A stretch of DNA of 64,000 nt, from the NCBI RefSeq assembly GCF_021404305.1, contig NZ_JABFTX010000001.1:372001-436000 (forward strand), given 5' to 3'. This document shows positions 16,801 to 25,184 of the stretch, in pieces (position 1 is the first letter of the stretch; every line of letters begins with the position of its first letter). The notes beneath the pieces are model-generated. The model was not told the DNA's origin. It did not search any database and was given only the letters and a program-made list of their open reading frames with translations. This DNA is from Billgrantia ethanolica. Lineage in GTDB: Bacteria; Pseudomonadota; Gammaproteobacteria; Pseudomonadales; Halomonadaceae. Position numbers and translations under genes: made by a program.

Positions 16801-17862
16801 TCACTGCCTCTCGATGTCTGCACAGATCGCTTGGGTCACATCTCGAGTCGTGGCGGTTCCACCGAGGTCTTTGGTCTGGAGGCCAGAGGCTGTCAGCCGT
16901 TCAATGGCAGCCATAAGCCGTTCAGCCGCAGTGCTCTCGCCTAGATGTTCCAGCATCATGACTGCCGTCCAGAAGGAACCTACCGGATTGGCGATACCTT
17001 TCCCTGCGATATCGAACGCGGATCCATGAATCGGCTCAAACATGGAAGGGAAGGTCCTTGCGGGATTCAGGTTGGCTGTCGGCGCAATGCCGAGGCTTCC
17101 CGAGAGCGCTGCGGCGAGGTCAGAGAGAATGTCGGCATGCAGATTGGTTGCTACTATCACATCCATCGTCTCGGGTTTTAATACCATGCGAGTGGTGACA
17201 GCATCTACAAGCTCTCGATCGATACTGACATCTGGATAGTCTTTCGCCACTTCAAAGAACACTTCGTCCCAGAGTACCATCCCATAGCGCTGTGCATTGG
17301 ACTTGGTCACTAGGGTCAACTGCTTGCGTGGGCGGCTTTGGGCCAACTGGAAGGCGAAGCGATGTATCCTCTCCACGCCTTTCTTGGTAAAAACGGAAAC
17401 TTCCGTTCCAACCTCGTCGGGGAAACCTTGATGCACTCTACCGCCGTTACCTGAGTACTCGCCTTCACTATTTTCCCGAACGATTATCCAATCGATGCTT
17501 TCGGCACCTTTCAGTCGACTATTGACTCCCGGCAGCACGCGTGCCGGACGGACATTTGCGTATTGGTCAAAACCTTGGCAGATGGCAAGCCTGAGCTCCC
17601 AGAGCGAGATATGATCAGGTACGTCTTGGCTGCCCACGGCACCAAAATATATGGCATCGAATCGAGAAAGTTTATCCAGTCCGCCTGCTGGAATATATTC
17701 GCCCTTTTCTAGGTAGCGCTGCGAGCTCCAGTCAAAATCTACAAATTCGAAACATAAGTCACCGCTTTTCTCCGCCAATGCCGAGAGTACTTTTTTTCCG
17801 GCTTCTATGACTTCCTGGCCTATGCCATCTCCGGGAATTACGGCGATACGGTGGCTCCGCAT
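16801..17862 (-). CDS. Tartrate / D-malate dehydrogenase (TtuC/DmlA family)
   Basis: A 353-residue member of the isocitrate/isopropylmalate dehydrogenase superfamily. The start RIAVIPGDGIGQEVIEAG, the substrate-region ENSEGEYSGNGGR, the catalytic lysine stretch TLVTKSNAQRYGM, the metal site NLHADILSDLAAAL and the NAD loop PIHGSAFDIAGKGIANP are all present. Family members oxidatively decarboxylate D-malate or oxidise tartrate with NAD and a divalent metal; sequence by eye cannot separate the two. A LysR gene is divergent 126 bp away, the same layout as dmlA/dmlR of E. coli. GGAG eight bases before ATG 17862. The segment is less GC-rich than its surroundings, which may mark transfer. Confidence 0.85.
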   Translation of the reverse strand: MRSHRIAVIPGDGIGQEVIEAGKKVLSALAEKSGDLCFEFVDFDWSSQRYLEKGEYIPAGGLDKLSRFDAIYFGAVGSQDVPDHISLWELRLAICQGFDQYANVRPARVLPGVNSRLKGAESIDWIIVRENSEGEYSGNGGRVHQGFPDEVGTEVSVFTKKGVERIHRFAFQLAQSRPRKQLTLVTKSNAQRYGMVLWDEVFFEVAKDYPDVSIDRELVDAVTTRMVLKPETMDVIVATNLHADILSDLAAALSGSLGIAPTANLNPARTFPSMFEPIHGSAFDIAGKGIANPVGSFWTAVMMLEHLGESTAAERLMAAIERLTASGLQTKDLGGTATTRDVTQAICADIERQ

Positions 17863-17988
17863 GTTTAATTCTCCAGGTTTCTGCTTGGTTGGCTTTGTGA
17901 TGGTTTTGATGTCTCAAGGTAGGTGACACACCATGGTTCGTGCAATATACTTAGGGTTGAAATAGTAATGACTTGAGGGTTAATGCCC

Positions 17989-18888
17989 ATGTCGAGCAGC
18001 GACTTTGAGTTTTTTATTTATCTCTGCCAGGCTGGAAGTATTTCCCAGGCGGCCCGGGAATTGGACATTACACCCGCAGCAGCAAGTAAACGGCTTTCTA
18101 GCATTGAGAAGGCTGTCGGATGCCAGTTGCTTTCGAGGTCCACACGCTCGATGAGTTTGACGCACAATGGGCGAATTTATCTGGACTATGCCAGGAAAGT
18201 CACAACGACAATAGAGGATATGAACAAGCTCCTTCGCCAGCAGAGCGATGAAGCCGAGGGGCTAATTCGTATTAACGCCCCTTTCGGTTTCGGGCGGAGG
18301 TACGTGTCAAGGTTCGTTGCCGATTTCATAGAGGAAAACCCTAAAGTCGAATGTCAGCTACATCTTTCGGATCATCCGCTCAACCTGATTGCCAATTCAT
18401 TCGATATTGGTATCCGGTTTGGGGCGCTTCCGGATTCAGGCTTGCATGCCAGAAAAATTGCTTCACATCAGAGATTTGTCTGTGCATCTCCTTCTTATAT
18501 TGCGGCTCATGGGGAACCCAGGCATCCTCATGAACTATCCAGTCATAACTGCATTGTGCTCAGGCAGAATGAAGATACCTACGGCAATTGGAGATTCAGT
18601 CAAGAGGAACAAGTTTACCATGTTCGAGTCAGAGGAAATTTGAGTTCAAACGATGGTGAGAGTGTTTTGAGTTGGGCTTTGAGGGGGCAGGGCATAGCGA
18701 TACGTGCCGAGTGGGATGTATATTACCATCTGAAGGATGGCAGTTTGAGAAGGGTTCTCGATGATTATCAACTCCCGAATGCCGATATTTACGCAGTATA
18801 TCCTTATAGCCATAATTTGCCCGCTCGGATACGTTTGCTCATAGATTACTTCGCTGAAAGGATGAATATAGTGCCTTTTAACCGATGA
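17989..18888 (+). CDS. LysR-type regulator, DmlR-like
   Basis: A regulator of about 299 residues. The N-terminal winged helix is clear: FEFFIYLCQAGSISQAARELDIT, then SKRLSSIEKAVGCQLLSRSTRSMSLT. The effector domain follows (LIRINAPFGFGRRYVSRFVADF, DIGIRFGALPDSGLHARKI). It should activate the divergent dehydrogenase gene in response to a hydroxyacid and repress itself. GAGGG at 17975-17979 suits ATG 17989 better than ATG 17983, which is only 3 nt away from it. Codon and base use is markedly A+T-richer than in most of the window; one 60-nt line inside it is exactly 50% G+C. Confidence 0.85.
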   Translation: MSSSDFEFFIYLCQAGSISQAARELDITPAAASKRLSSIEKAVGCQLLSRSTRSMSLTHNGRIYLDYARKVTTTIEDMNKLLRQQSDEAEGLIRINAPFGFGRRYVSRFVADFIEENPKVECQLHLSDHPLNLIANSFDIGIRFGALPDSGLHARKIASHQRFVCASPSYIAAHGEPRHPHELSSHNCIVLRQNEDTYGNWRFSQEEQVYHVRVRGNLSSNDGESVLSWALRGQGIAIRAEWDVYYHLKDGSLRRVLDDYQLPNADIYAVYPYSHNLPARIRLLIDYFAERMNIVPFNR

Positions 18889-18938
18889 GTGGAGCGGTAG
18901 CAATGAATTTGCCCCTCGCTTCGCCATGTGAGCTGACC

Positions 18939-18968
18939 ATTCAGGTGCCTGGAATCAGGCACCTGAAT
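18939..18968. terminator. Bidirectional hairpin between LysR and hemerythrin genes
   Basis: Perfect 13-bp inverted repeat (ATTCAGGTGCCTG and its complement) around a 4-nt loop, in the gap between convergent genes. No long T-tract; function as a shared terminator is inferred from position. Confidence 0.6.
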
Positions 18969-18982
18969 CCGGCATGACGTTA

Positions 18983-19555
18983 TCAGCCGGTCATTCTCCC
19001 GCTGAGCTTGTCACGCAGGCGGTCGACCATGCCGATGCCGGGACCTATCGTCTTGTGAAACAATTCGGAATGAGGGGCGCCAGGATGCGGACGGGTCGGG
19101 GCCAGTTTCTTGCCATTTTCGACTTTCTTGCCTAGGTCGATGAGTTCCTGTTCGGCAAGATGATCGCGGAGCCGGGAAAACTGGTCCACCTCCTCGTCCT
19201 TGTGATGGTGGCGAAGCAATTTTTCTAACTCATGCACGCGGTCCATAAAAGCCGGTTCGGTGGTATCGGCGTCTTCCAGCTGCTTCATTAACTGGATGAT
19301 CTCCTCATGCTCTTCCTTGTCGTGCTCGACCTCCTCGGTGCCCTTGGGGATCCGCTGCTCCATCACTGGATAAACATACATCTCTTCGGCTACGGCATGA
19401 CGCATCACCTCGGCAATGAGAATGTCGGTCAGGTTCCGCCGCAGCTCAGCATCCGGAGCGCGCTGAATCTGGCCTACCAGATCCTCCATCTCGCGATGCT
19501 CGAGAGTGAGAAGCTCGACGACGTCATTTGTGGACACGTTGGTATGCTGATTCAT
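18983..19555 (-). CDS. Hemerythrin-like domain protein
   Basis: A 190-residue helical protein with the His/Glu pattern of a hemerythrin HHE domain: LLTLEHREMEDLV, RHAVAEEMYVYPVME, EHDKEEHEEIIQLM and LLRHHHKDEEVDQF. It could hold a di-iron centre that binds oxygen or senses redox or NO; stand-alone HHE proteins are often stress-linked. The C-terminal 40 residues (PTRPHPGAPHSELFHK onward) are an unstructured, Pro/His-containing tail. GGGAG precedes ATG 19555. It shares a hairpin terminator with the convergent LysR gene. Confidence 0.85.
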   Translation of the reverse strand: MNQHTNVSTNDVVELLTLEHREMEDLVGQIQRAPDAELRRNLTDILIAEVMRHAVAEEMYVYPVMEQRIPKGTEEVEHDKEEHEEIIQLMKQLEDADTTEPAFMDRVHELEKLLRHHHKDEEVDQFSRLRDHLAEQELIDLGKKVENGKKLAPTRPHPGAPHSELFHKTIGPGIGMVDRLRDKLSGRMTG

Positions 19556-19724
19556 GAGACTCCCTCCATTGAGTCGTTGCGCCCTTTGCAACGGGCCATC
19601 TCAACATAGCCGTGAGTGGCGGCTTCAGCCAAACCTGGCGCAGCCTGGCACTGCCCGCTTATGCTGAAGCGCCCGCCGGAAGGCGGGGACAACGGTCCTG
19701 CGCCTCGAAACAAGGGAGGGTGTC

Positions 19725-20486
19725 ATGCGACTCAGGGTGCTGTCCGACCTTCATCTGGAACATTTCGATGAAGGGCGTGAACTGCCGGACGTCCAGGCAG
19801 ATGCGGTGGTTCTCGCCGGTGACATCCACCGGCATGCCGAGGGATTGAGCTGGGCGGCCGAGCGTTTCGCCGGGCTACCCATTCTCTACGTGCCGGGAAA
19901 TCATGAATTCTATGGCGCCAGTATGCCGCTGTTGCGACTGGCCATGGCGTACGAAGCCGAGCGGCTGGGCATCGAACTGCTCGACAATCGCTCGCTGACG
20001 CTGGATGGGGTGCGCTTCCATGGCACGACGCTATGGACCGACTTCGCCCTGTACGACGGTGAGCCGGAACATGATCCTGAGCTGACCGAGCAGAAAGCGC
20101 GTTGGCTGATGCCCGATTTCAGCATCATCGAACAGCCGGAAGGGCAGACCTTCAGCCCGGCGGAGAGCCGGCGACTGCATGCCGAATCGCTGGCCTGGCT
20201 GGAAACGGAGCTGACCCGGCCCTTCGATGGGCCGCGGGTGGTGATCAGCCACCATGCCCCCTTGTCTGAGTGCATTCCGCCGCGCTATCGGGGTGATGCG
20301 CTGTCGCCTGCCTTTGCATCGCATCTGCCTGGTCTGATGGGATGCATGGACCTGTGGATTCACGGTCACGTGCATGAGCCGGTGGATACCGTGTTCGGCG
20401 GCACACGGATCTTGGCCAACCCAGGCGGCTACCCCGGCGAGTTCGAGCCGCCGCTGTTCGTGAACGACCTGATCGTCGAAATATGA
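19725..20486 (+). CDS. Calcineurin-like metallophosphoesterase
   Basis: A 253-residue phosphoesterase. The metal-site motifs are present in order: LSDLHLEHF (DxH), VVLAGDIHRH (GD), VPGNHEFYG (GNHE), VISHHAPLSE (H) and DLWIHGHVHEPV (GHxH). It hydrolyses a phosphomonoester or diester with two metal ions; the substrate is unknown. It has no signal peptide and is cytosolic. GGGAGGG before ATG 19725. Its stop overlaps or abuts the start region of the glutathione S-transferase gene, so the two are likely co-transcribed. Confidence 0.88.
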   Translation: MRLRVLSDLHLEHFDEGRELPDVQADAVVLAGDIHRHAEGLSWAAERFAGLPILYVPGNHEFYGASMPLLRLAMAYEAERLGIELLDNRSLTLDGVRFHGTTLWTDFALYDGEPEHDPELTEQKARWLMPDFSIIEQPEGQTFSPAESRRLHAESLAWLETELTRPFDGPRVVISHHAPLSECIPPRYRGDALSPAFASHLPGLMGCMDLWIHGHVHEPVDTVFGGTRILANPGGYPGEFEPPLFVNDLIVEI

Positions 20487-20509
20487 GCGAGAAGAAGGAA
20501 ATGAGAACA

Positions 20510-21121
20510 ATGTTCAAGGTCTACGGCGATCGTCGGTCCGGCAACTGCTACAAGATACAGCTATTGATGAGCCATCTGGGCATCGAACACGAATGGATCG
20601 ATGTCGATATCCTGGCTGGCGATACGCGCAGCCCCGCGTTTCTGGCCAAGAACCGCAACGGCAAGATTCCGCTGCTCGAGCTGCCCTCTGGCGAGTACCT
20701 GGCCGAATCCAACGCCATTCTCGATTATCTGGCCCACGGTACCGCCTATCTGCCCGATGAGCCGCTGGCCATGGCGCGCGTACTGAGCTGGCAGTTCTTC
20801 GAGCAGTACAGCCACGAGCCCTATATTGCGGTAGCGCGCTTCATCGCCAAATACCTTGGCCTGCCCGAGCAGCGCCGGGCGGAATACGAAGGCAAGCAAG
20901 CGGGTGGGTACAAGGCACTCGACGTCATGGAGCAGACGCTTGCCGCCTCGCCCTACCTGGTGGGGGAGACGCTCAGCGTGGCGGACGTCGCGTTGTATGC
21001 CTATACCCACGTCGCCCATGAAGGCGGCTTCTCGCTCGCTGACTATCCTGCCGTGCAGGCCTGGCTCGCCAGGGTGGCTGCTCATCCGCGACATGTTCCG
21101 ATGGGCTCGAAGAGCTCGTGA
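20510..21121 (+). CDS. Glutathione S-transferase
   Basis: A 203-residue GST. The N-terminal thioredoxin fold (FKVYGDRRSGNCYKIQLLMSHLG) carries the glutathione-binding residues including the cis-Pro strand GKIPLLELPSGEYLAESNAIL (P and the ES pair). The all-helical C-terminal domain ends with SVADVALYAYTHVAHEGGF. It conjugates or reduces with glutathione in the cytosol. Starts at 20483 and 20501 are also in frame; 20510 gives the usual MFKVYG opening with AAGGAA ten bases upstream. It follows the phosphoesterase directly. Confidence 0.85.
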   Translation: MFKVYGDRRSGNCYKIQLLMSHLGIEHEWIDVDILAGDTRSPAFLAKNRNGKIPLLELPSGEYLAESNAILDYLAHGTAYLPDEPLAMARVLSWQFFEQYSHEPYIAVARFIAKYLGLPEQRRAEYEGKQAGGYKALDVMEQTLAASPYLVGETLSVADVALYAYTHVAHEGGFSLADYPAVQAWLARVAAHPRHVPMGSKSS

Positions 21122-21370
21122 CGTAGCCCATCAAAGCTAGTACCCAAGTCTCCGATTTGGTGCCATAAAGAAATGGCGTACCCATGGTACGTGGTTGCGC
21201 CGTTTCAGCCTTGGCAGCGCAGCCTGTCACCACCCTGACAATAACGAAATCGACCCGTCAACGGCAGGCTGTCTGCGCCGTCCTGGCCTCATGGAGGTTT
21301 CACATGCTTCATCGCGGCCATGGCCGAGCCGACGCCGCTCGCCGAGCAGGGGATCCGTGGGAGAACGACA

Positions 21371-21793
21371 ATGACCGGTGCAATGGCAGACAAGAAAATG
21401 GCCCTTCTGTGGCTGAAAATTGCGGTGGTGTATCTACTGGTTGGGGTCATCTACGGCATCGTGATGGCCGCCAGTCATCAATATGTCTTCCGAAGCGTGC
21501 ATGCACACATCAACCTGCTGGGCTGGGCAAGCTTGGCTCTGGCCGGTCTGATGTATCACTTGTATCCGGCTGCTGCGCGTAGCCGTCTCGGCCGACTCCA
21601 TTTCTACCTGCACAACGGCGGTCTTCCGGTACTGTTGGTGTGCCTGCACTTTTACGCGGGCGGCATGCGACAGCTCGAGCCAGTGGTGGCATTGGCCTCG
21701 GTGATCGTTGGCTTGGGGATCCTGGCGTTTACGGTCAACGTCATGATGAACATGAAGGTGGCCTTGTCGACCGGCAACGTCGATAGCGCCTGA
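21371..21793 (+). CDS. CcoN-like four-helix membrane protein
   Basis: A 140-residue inner-membrane protein with four predicted helices. The segment SVHAHINLLGWASLALAGLMYHLYP resembles the haem-binding helix of cytochrome oxidase subunit I (the HAH motif and the HLYP end), and YLHNGGLPVLL adds another His. It is far too short to be an oxidase. Small proteins of this type are annotated as oxidase-subunit-I-like and may bind haem or gas. ATG 21371 follows a weak ribosome site (GGGAGAACGACA). About 250 bases upstream hold no gene and no site I could identify. Confidence 0.65.
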   Translation: MTGAMADKKMALLWLKIAVVYLLVGVIYGIVMAASHQYVFRSVHAHINLLGWASLALAGLMYHLYPAAARSRLGRLHFYLHNGGLPVLLVCLHFYAGGMRQLEPVVALASVIVGLGILAFTVNVMMNMKVALSTGNVDSA

Positions 21794-21902
21794 GGCGCCG
21801 CGGCTGCCGGTTGAAAGCGGCCTGCCTGGGCCACATCTGAACAGGAGAAGACGTCAACTCGCCTGGCCCAGGCGGCCATCCACCGACAGGAGCCTCAGCC
21901 GC

Positions 21903-22184
21903 ATGTTCATCGCCGTACTGACACTCGAAGTTTCCTTGCCGGGCTGCGCGTCGCTCAAGGAGAAGCGTCAGCGTATGGGGGGCATTCACGAGCGCTTCGG
22001 GCGCCATCCGGCCGTGGCAGTGTGCGAGAGCGGCCAGCACGATCGGCTCGAAGCAAGCGAGTGGACTTTCGTGGTGACAGGTAACGAGCGACAGAAAGTG
22101 GAGTCGCTGTGCAGCGAGATCGAAGACAAGTTGCAGCGCACGGTGGACGGCCGGGTGCTGAAGGTTTCACGCGAAATGCTGTAG
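21903..22184 (+). CDS. DUF503 (YlxP-like) protein
   Basis: A 93-residue cytosolic protein matching the DUF503 pattern: MFIAVLTLEVSLPGCASLKEKRQRM at the start, the middle VAVCESGQHDRLEASEWTFVV and the ending LQRTVDGRVLKVSREML. Members have a ferredoxin-like alpha/beta fold; in Firmicutes the gene sits in the nusA-infB operon (ylxP), but here it stands alone. Function is not established. ACAGGAGCC supports ATG 21903. Confidence 0.8.
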   Translation: MFIAVLTLEVSLPGCASLKEKRQRMGGIHERFGRHPAVAVCESGQHDRLEASEWTFVVTGNERQKVESLCSEIEDKLQRTVDGRVLKVSREML

Positions 22185-22537
22185 CTGGAGTGCTTGGCAT
22201 ATGAAGGCATGCTGATTTTGCATTGCATCAAAATAAGTCAGCAGGCCATTATTATGAGCATTGATGGTGCAGAAGGGAGTGAGCTGGCGGCGTATGGCAC
22301 AAAGCCTGCGTACTGTTTTTCTTGCAGGTCTTTGTTTTTTCAAGAGTTCTGTAATTGTTGGCGCGGCTATCGCATTGTATTGGGCAACGAAGCAAGAAAC
22401 CCAGTACTGAGTTGCTAATTAGTACTGAGTAACCGATCAACGCTTCGGAAGGTCAGCAAGAACTGCCTTCTGGGCAACGTCGCCAAAGGCTGAACGGCAG
22501 CGGGCGATATACCGATGTGAGCTGGCGTGCTCCACCT
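22185..22537 (+). other. A+T-richer intergenic stretch, possible small RNA
   Basis: No convincing ORF. The base composition is lower in G+C than its flanks, with a repeated AGTACTGAGT at about 22405-22430 and a GAAGG...CCTTC stem near 22448-22474. It ends at a strong forward-facing terminator although DUF503 stopped about 350 nt earlier. Either a long DUF503 3' UTR or an independent small RNA is possible; no confident promoter was recognised. Confidence 0.3.
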
Positions 22538-22567
22538 GACCCCCTTCGGGGGGTCTTTTTTATTTTT
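22538..22567 (+). terminator. Rho-independent terminator
   Basis: GACCCCC-TTCG-GGGGGTC stem with a UUCG tetraloop at 22538-22555 followed by TTTTTTATTTTT. This is a strong forward terminator that ends the transcript crossing 22185-22537. Confidence 0.9.
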
Positions 22568-22688
22568 CCCGAGCTTGGGCGAACGTGTCGGCAAAGGCAA
22601 TGCGACCTTGGTCGGGCAGGTCGCTGAACTTGAACTCTTCTTCGAGCCGAAGCAGCCACAAGATAAATGAGGAACCCTGAAAATGACT

Positions 22689-22716
22689 GAGCTGCCAGGG
22701 TTGCCCCTGACAGCTC
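22689..22716 (-). terminator. Hairpin downstream of KGG gene
   Basis: Twelve-bp stem with a 4-nt loop. Its single mismatch becomes a G-U pair only in the minus-strand RNA, pointing to a role ending the KGG-repeat transcript. A short ATTTTC follows on that strand. Confidence 0.5.
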
Positions 22717-22805
22717 GTTCGATCCGGCCGGCTACACACCTATCTGCCTTCCTATAGCAGAGCTCTACACGACCTCCCTGTCGCTTGCAGCCAACGACCG
22801 GTATC

Positions 22806-23087
22806 TCAGCGGCTTTGGTTCTTGCCACCCTTGCGACCCGCCTCGGAGGCCTTTTGCGGGTCATTGGCAAAATTGCCCCCGCTGTGCTGACCGCCTTTCT
22901 GGCCGGCCTCGGAGGCGCGCTGCGGGTCGTTGGCAAAATTGCCCCCGCTGTGCTGGCCGGCTTCAGAGGCGCGCTGTGGGTCGTTGGCGAAGTTGCCGCT
23001 GCTTTCCTGGCCACCTTTCTGGCCAGCTTCGGATGCCTTCTTCGGATCGTTGGCAAAATTGCCCGGATTCTGGTTGCGCTGTGCCAT
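22806..23087 (-). CDS. KGG-repeat stress-induced protein (YmdF/YciG type)
   Basis: A 93-residue, highly hydrophilic protein made of four copies of the unit GNFANDPxxASEAGxxGG starting at about residues 9, 31, 49 and 71, ending KGGKNQSR. This is the KGG motif family (E. coli YmdF/YciG, B. subtilis GsiB), small unstructured proteins induced by general stress. AAGGAG before ATG 23087 is a strong ribosome site. The repeats are visible in the DNA too and could change number by slippage. Confidence 0.88.
   Translation of the reverse strand: MAQRNQNPGNFANDPKKASEAGQKGGQESSGNFANDPQRASEAGQHSGGNFANDPQRASEAGQKGGQHSGGNFANDPQKASEAGRKGGKNQSR
22824..23063 (-). repeat. Tandem in-frame repeats within KGG gene
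   Basis: Four imperfect DNA copies of 54-66 nt encode the GNFANDP...ASEAG units (spacing 22, 18 and 22 residues). The third and fourth units share the segment around TTGGCAAAATTGCCCCCGC almost exactly. Confidence 0.8.
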
Positions 23088-23547
23088 GTCAGAACTCCTT
23101 CTACATGCCTGTCGATTCAACAAGCGAAACGTACTTCCATTTACCGGCTGTCCGGCGCTTCTGGCGTTTGCCAGCATGGTTAAACGTAGGAACGCTCAAC
23201 CGGCTCATCAAGCTGTGTCGGGTATTCTAATGCTAAGAAAAGTTGTTGTTTCTAAAGAAAGATTGCGTGTTTGATCGGGCTCGTGGCGTGTCTGTCAACC
23301 GTTGCGTTGCAACCCTCTGATTCCATTCTTGTCACTGGTTCGAGCCATGGCGCCCAGTGGCTGAGTCGATGGGTGACAAGCAAGGGCAAGGGAGGGGCAG
23401 TGAGAGGTTGATATAGATCAACGGAGTGTGAGGTAACGCCACTCATTGGTATGAAGTATCTGGTGCGGTTCGCTGGGCTGAGGCTTCATGGCAGCTTGAA
23501 AACTCCCACAACGATACTGCCCACTCAACAGCGAGAACGGCCTTGCC
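23088..23547. other. Intergenic region upstream of KGG and chemoreceptor genes
   Basis: A 460-nt divergent intergenic region without a supportable ORF. The KGG promoter should lie near 23150-23270, which is A+T-rich (including AGAAAAGTTGTTGTTTC). A perfect Fnr-type box at 23408-23421 belongs with the chemoreceptor side. The rest shows no recognised element. Confidence 0.6.
23408..23421 (+). promoter_or_regulatory. Perfect Fnr/Anr box upstream of chemoreceptor
   Basis: TTGATATAGATCAA matches TTGATNNNNATCAA at every fixed base. Its centre is 133 bp before ATG 23548. A weak -10 candidate, TATGAA at 23450-23455, would put the box near -47.5 rather than the ideal -41.5, so the exact promoter is uncertain. 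Confidence 0.65.
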
Positions 23548-25101
23548 ATGAAAACGTACGCATCCAACGGGGAAGCGTTCGCCAGCCTCAAGCGGCTGCT
23601 GGTGCTCAACCTGCAGAACAAGATTTTGCTTCTGGTGCTGGTGCCGCTGATCATCTCTTCATCCTGTCTGCTGGTACTCGAGGGCCTGGAGCGCATCGAC
23701 TCCAACCGTGCCCAGTTGGCTCAGCAGCGCGAACTGATGCTCGAAGCCCGACGCCAGGGAGTGGAGAGTATCGTCGACATGGCGGCGACGCTGGTGGAGA
23801 GCGTGGCCGGTACCCTCGACGATCCGGAGGCGGCTCGCCTGGCGGCTGGCGAACTGCTGCGTGACCGGCGTTTCGAAGAGAACAATGTCAGTGTCGTGGA
23901 TGCCGCCATGGCGGTAATCGAAGAGCAGGCCAGGCAAGAGCTGATCCAGACCCTGGTGCGGCTCTGGGCCATTGCTTCGATCATCAACTTGGCCATCACC
24001 TTCTTTGCCATCTGGATCACCCGTCGCACGGTTCGCCAGATTCGCCAGACTGCCAAAGACATGAATGAGATCGCCCAGGGTGTGGCCGAAGGCAGAGGCG
24101 ATCTGACGCGCCGCCTGCGTGTCACCAGCCGCGACGAGATCGGCGAGCTCGCCAGACAGTTCAATGGCTTCCTGGCACGCATACAGCACACGCTGAGTGA
24201 AGTGAGGGCCGGGGCCAACGACGTTTATTCGGCGGCGTTGAGCATCGCCCGCAGCAGCGACGAGCTGGCGGCACGCACCGATCAGGCGGCTGCCAGCCTG
24301 CAACAGACCTCCTCGGCGATGGAACAGATCACCTCGACGGTGGAGAACAATGCCGAACACACCGGACAGGCAGACAAACTGGTGAGGGGCAGCGCCGAGG
24401 TGGCCCGGCAGGGCAGGGATTCGATGCAAAGAGTCGAGGAGACGATGGGGCGGATCAATGCCTCCTCGACCAAGATCGGCGAGATCGTCTCGCTGATCGA
24501 CGGCATCGCCTTCCAGACCAATATCCTGGCGCTCAACGCCTCGGTCGAAGCCGCCAGGGCAGGTGAGCACGGGCGCGGCTTTGCCGTGGTAGCCCAGGAA
24601 GTGCGCTCCCTGGCGCAGCGCTCGGCGGATGCGGCCAGTGAGATCAAGGGGCTGATCGAAGCATCGATCACGCATACCCGGCAGGGCACCGACATCGTGC
24701 ATCAGGCGGGGATCACCATGCAGGAGATCTTCGACAGCATCGCCAAGGTCAATGACGTCATCGCCGAGATCAGCGCCGGCTCGCGAGAGCAGAGCATCGG
24801 CATTCACGAGGTGAATACGGCCGTCAGTCAAATGGATACCATGACCCAGCAGAACGCGGCGATGGTAGGTCACAACACCGAAACTGCAGCCGCCATGCGC
24901 AGCCAGGCGGAAAAACTGACGCAGTTGATCAATACTTTCGTGCTTGGCGGGGAGCCGTCTGCGGCGTCGTCACCGCCCCTGGAGCGTTTGCCGGCACCGG
25001 TTGCTTTCGTGACCAAGCCAGCGCACGGAATGGAGTCCGCTCGAGGCATAGAGCTGGCCCGAGGCAAAGCGAAGGCCGAGGCCGAGTGGCAAGCCTTCTA
25101 G
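23548..25101 (+). CDS. Methyl-accepting chemotaxis protein with shortened sensor
   Basis: A 517-residue chemoreceptor. Helix 1 is at about 24-46, a short periplasmic part at 47-133, helix 2 at 134-157, HAMP at about 158-212, then the long cytoplasmic coiled coil with the signalling tip ([29 protein letters not shown]). The periplasmic part starts like an sCache domain ([24 protein letters not shown]) and ends like one ([20 protein letters not shown]), but the ligand-binding middle is missing after RRFEENN. It still reads in frame. Methylation-type Gln/Glu pairs are present. A perfect Fnr box lies upstream, suggesting use under low oxygen. Ligand sensing by the usual Cache pocket is unlikely. 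Confidence 0.88.
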   Translation: MKTYASNGEAFASLKRLLVLNLQNKILLLVLVPLIISSSCLLVLEGLERIDSNRAQLAQQRELMLEARRQGVESIVDMAATLVESVAGTLDDPEAARLAAGELLRDRRFEENNVSVVDAAMAVIEEQARQELIQTLVRLWAIASIINLAITFFAIWITRRTVRQIRQTAKDMNEIAQGVAEGRGDLTRRLRVTSRDEIGELARQFNGFLARIQHTLSEVRAGANDVYSAALSIARSSDELAARTDQAAASLQQTSSAMEQITSTVENNAEHTGQADKLVRGSAEVARQGRDSMQRVEETMGRINASSTKIGEIVSLIDGIAFQTNILALNASVEAARAGEHGRGFAVVAQEVRSLAQRSADAASEIKGLIEASITHTRQGTDIVHQAGITMQEIFDSIAKVNDVIAEISAGSREQSIGIHEVNTAVSQMDTMTQQNAAMVGHNTETAAAMRSQAEKLTQLINTFVLGGEPSAASSPPLERLPAPVAFVTKPAHGMESARGIELARGKAKAEAEWQAF

Positions 25102-25184
25102 GTACCATGGTGCAAATGGTCAATGCTTGCCCGGAAGCGGTGTAGCAGCGACGATGAGTCGGGAGAACGAAGAGGGAGTTCATT

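Noticed and set aside
17863-17982. CTCAAG and CTTGAG as a possible LysR operator
   Set aside because: The two half-sites are about 59 bp apart, too far for a standard LysR T-N11-A element.
21122-21370. Possible Fnr site upstream of the CcoN-like gene
   Set aside because: The closest match, TTGACGGGTCGATT on the reverse strand, has a poor second half-site.
22415-23056. Reverse open frame of 213 codons rich in Arg/Ala/Pro repeats
   Set aside because: Frame-shifted reading of the KGG repeat gene; the true gene has a strong ribosome site and a known repeat pattern.
22824-23063. Regularly spaced repeats that might suggest a CRISPR array
   Set aside because: The repeats are in-frame protein-coding units with no unique spacers and uneven spacing.
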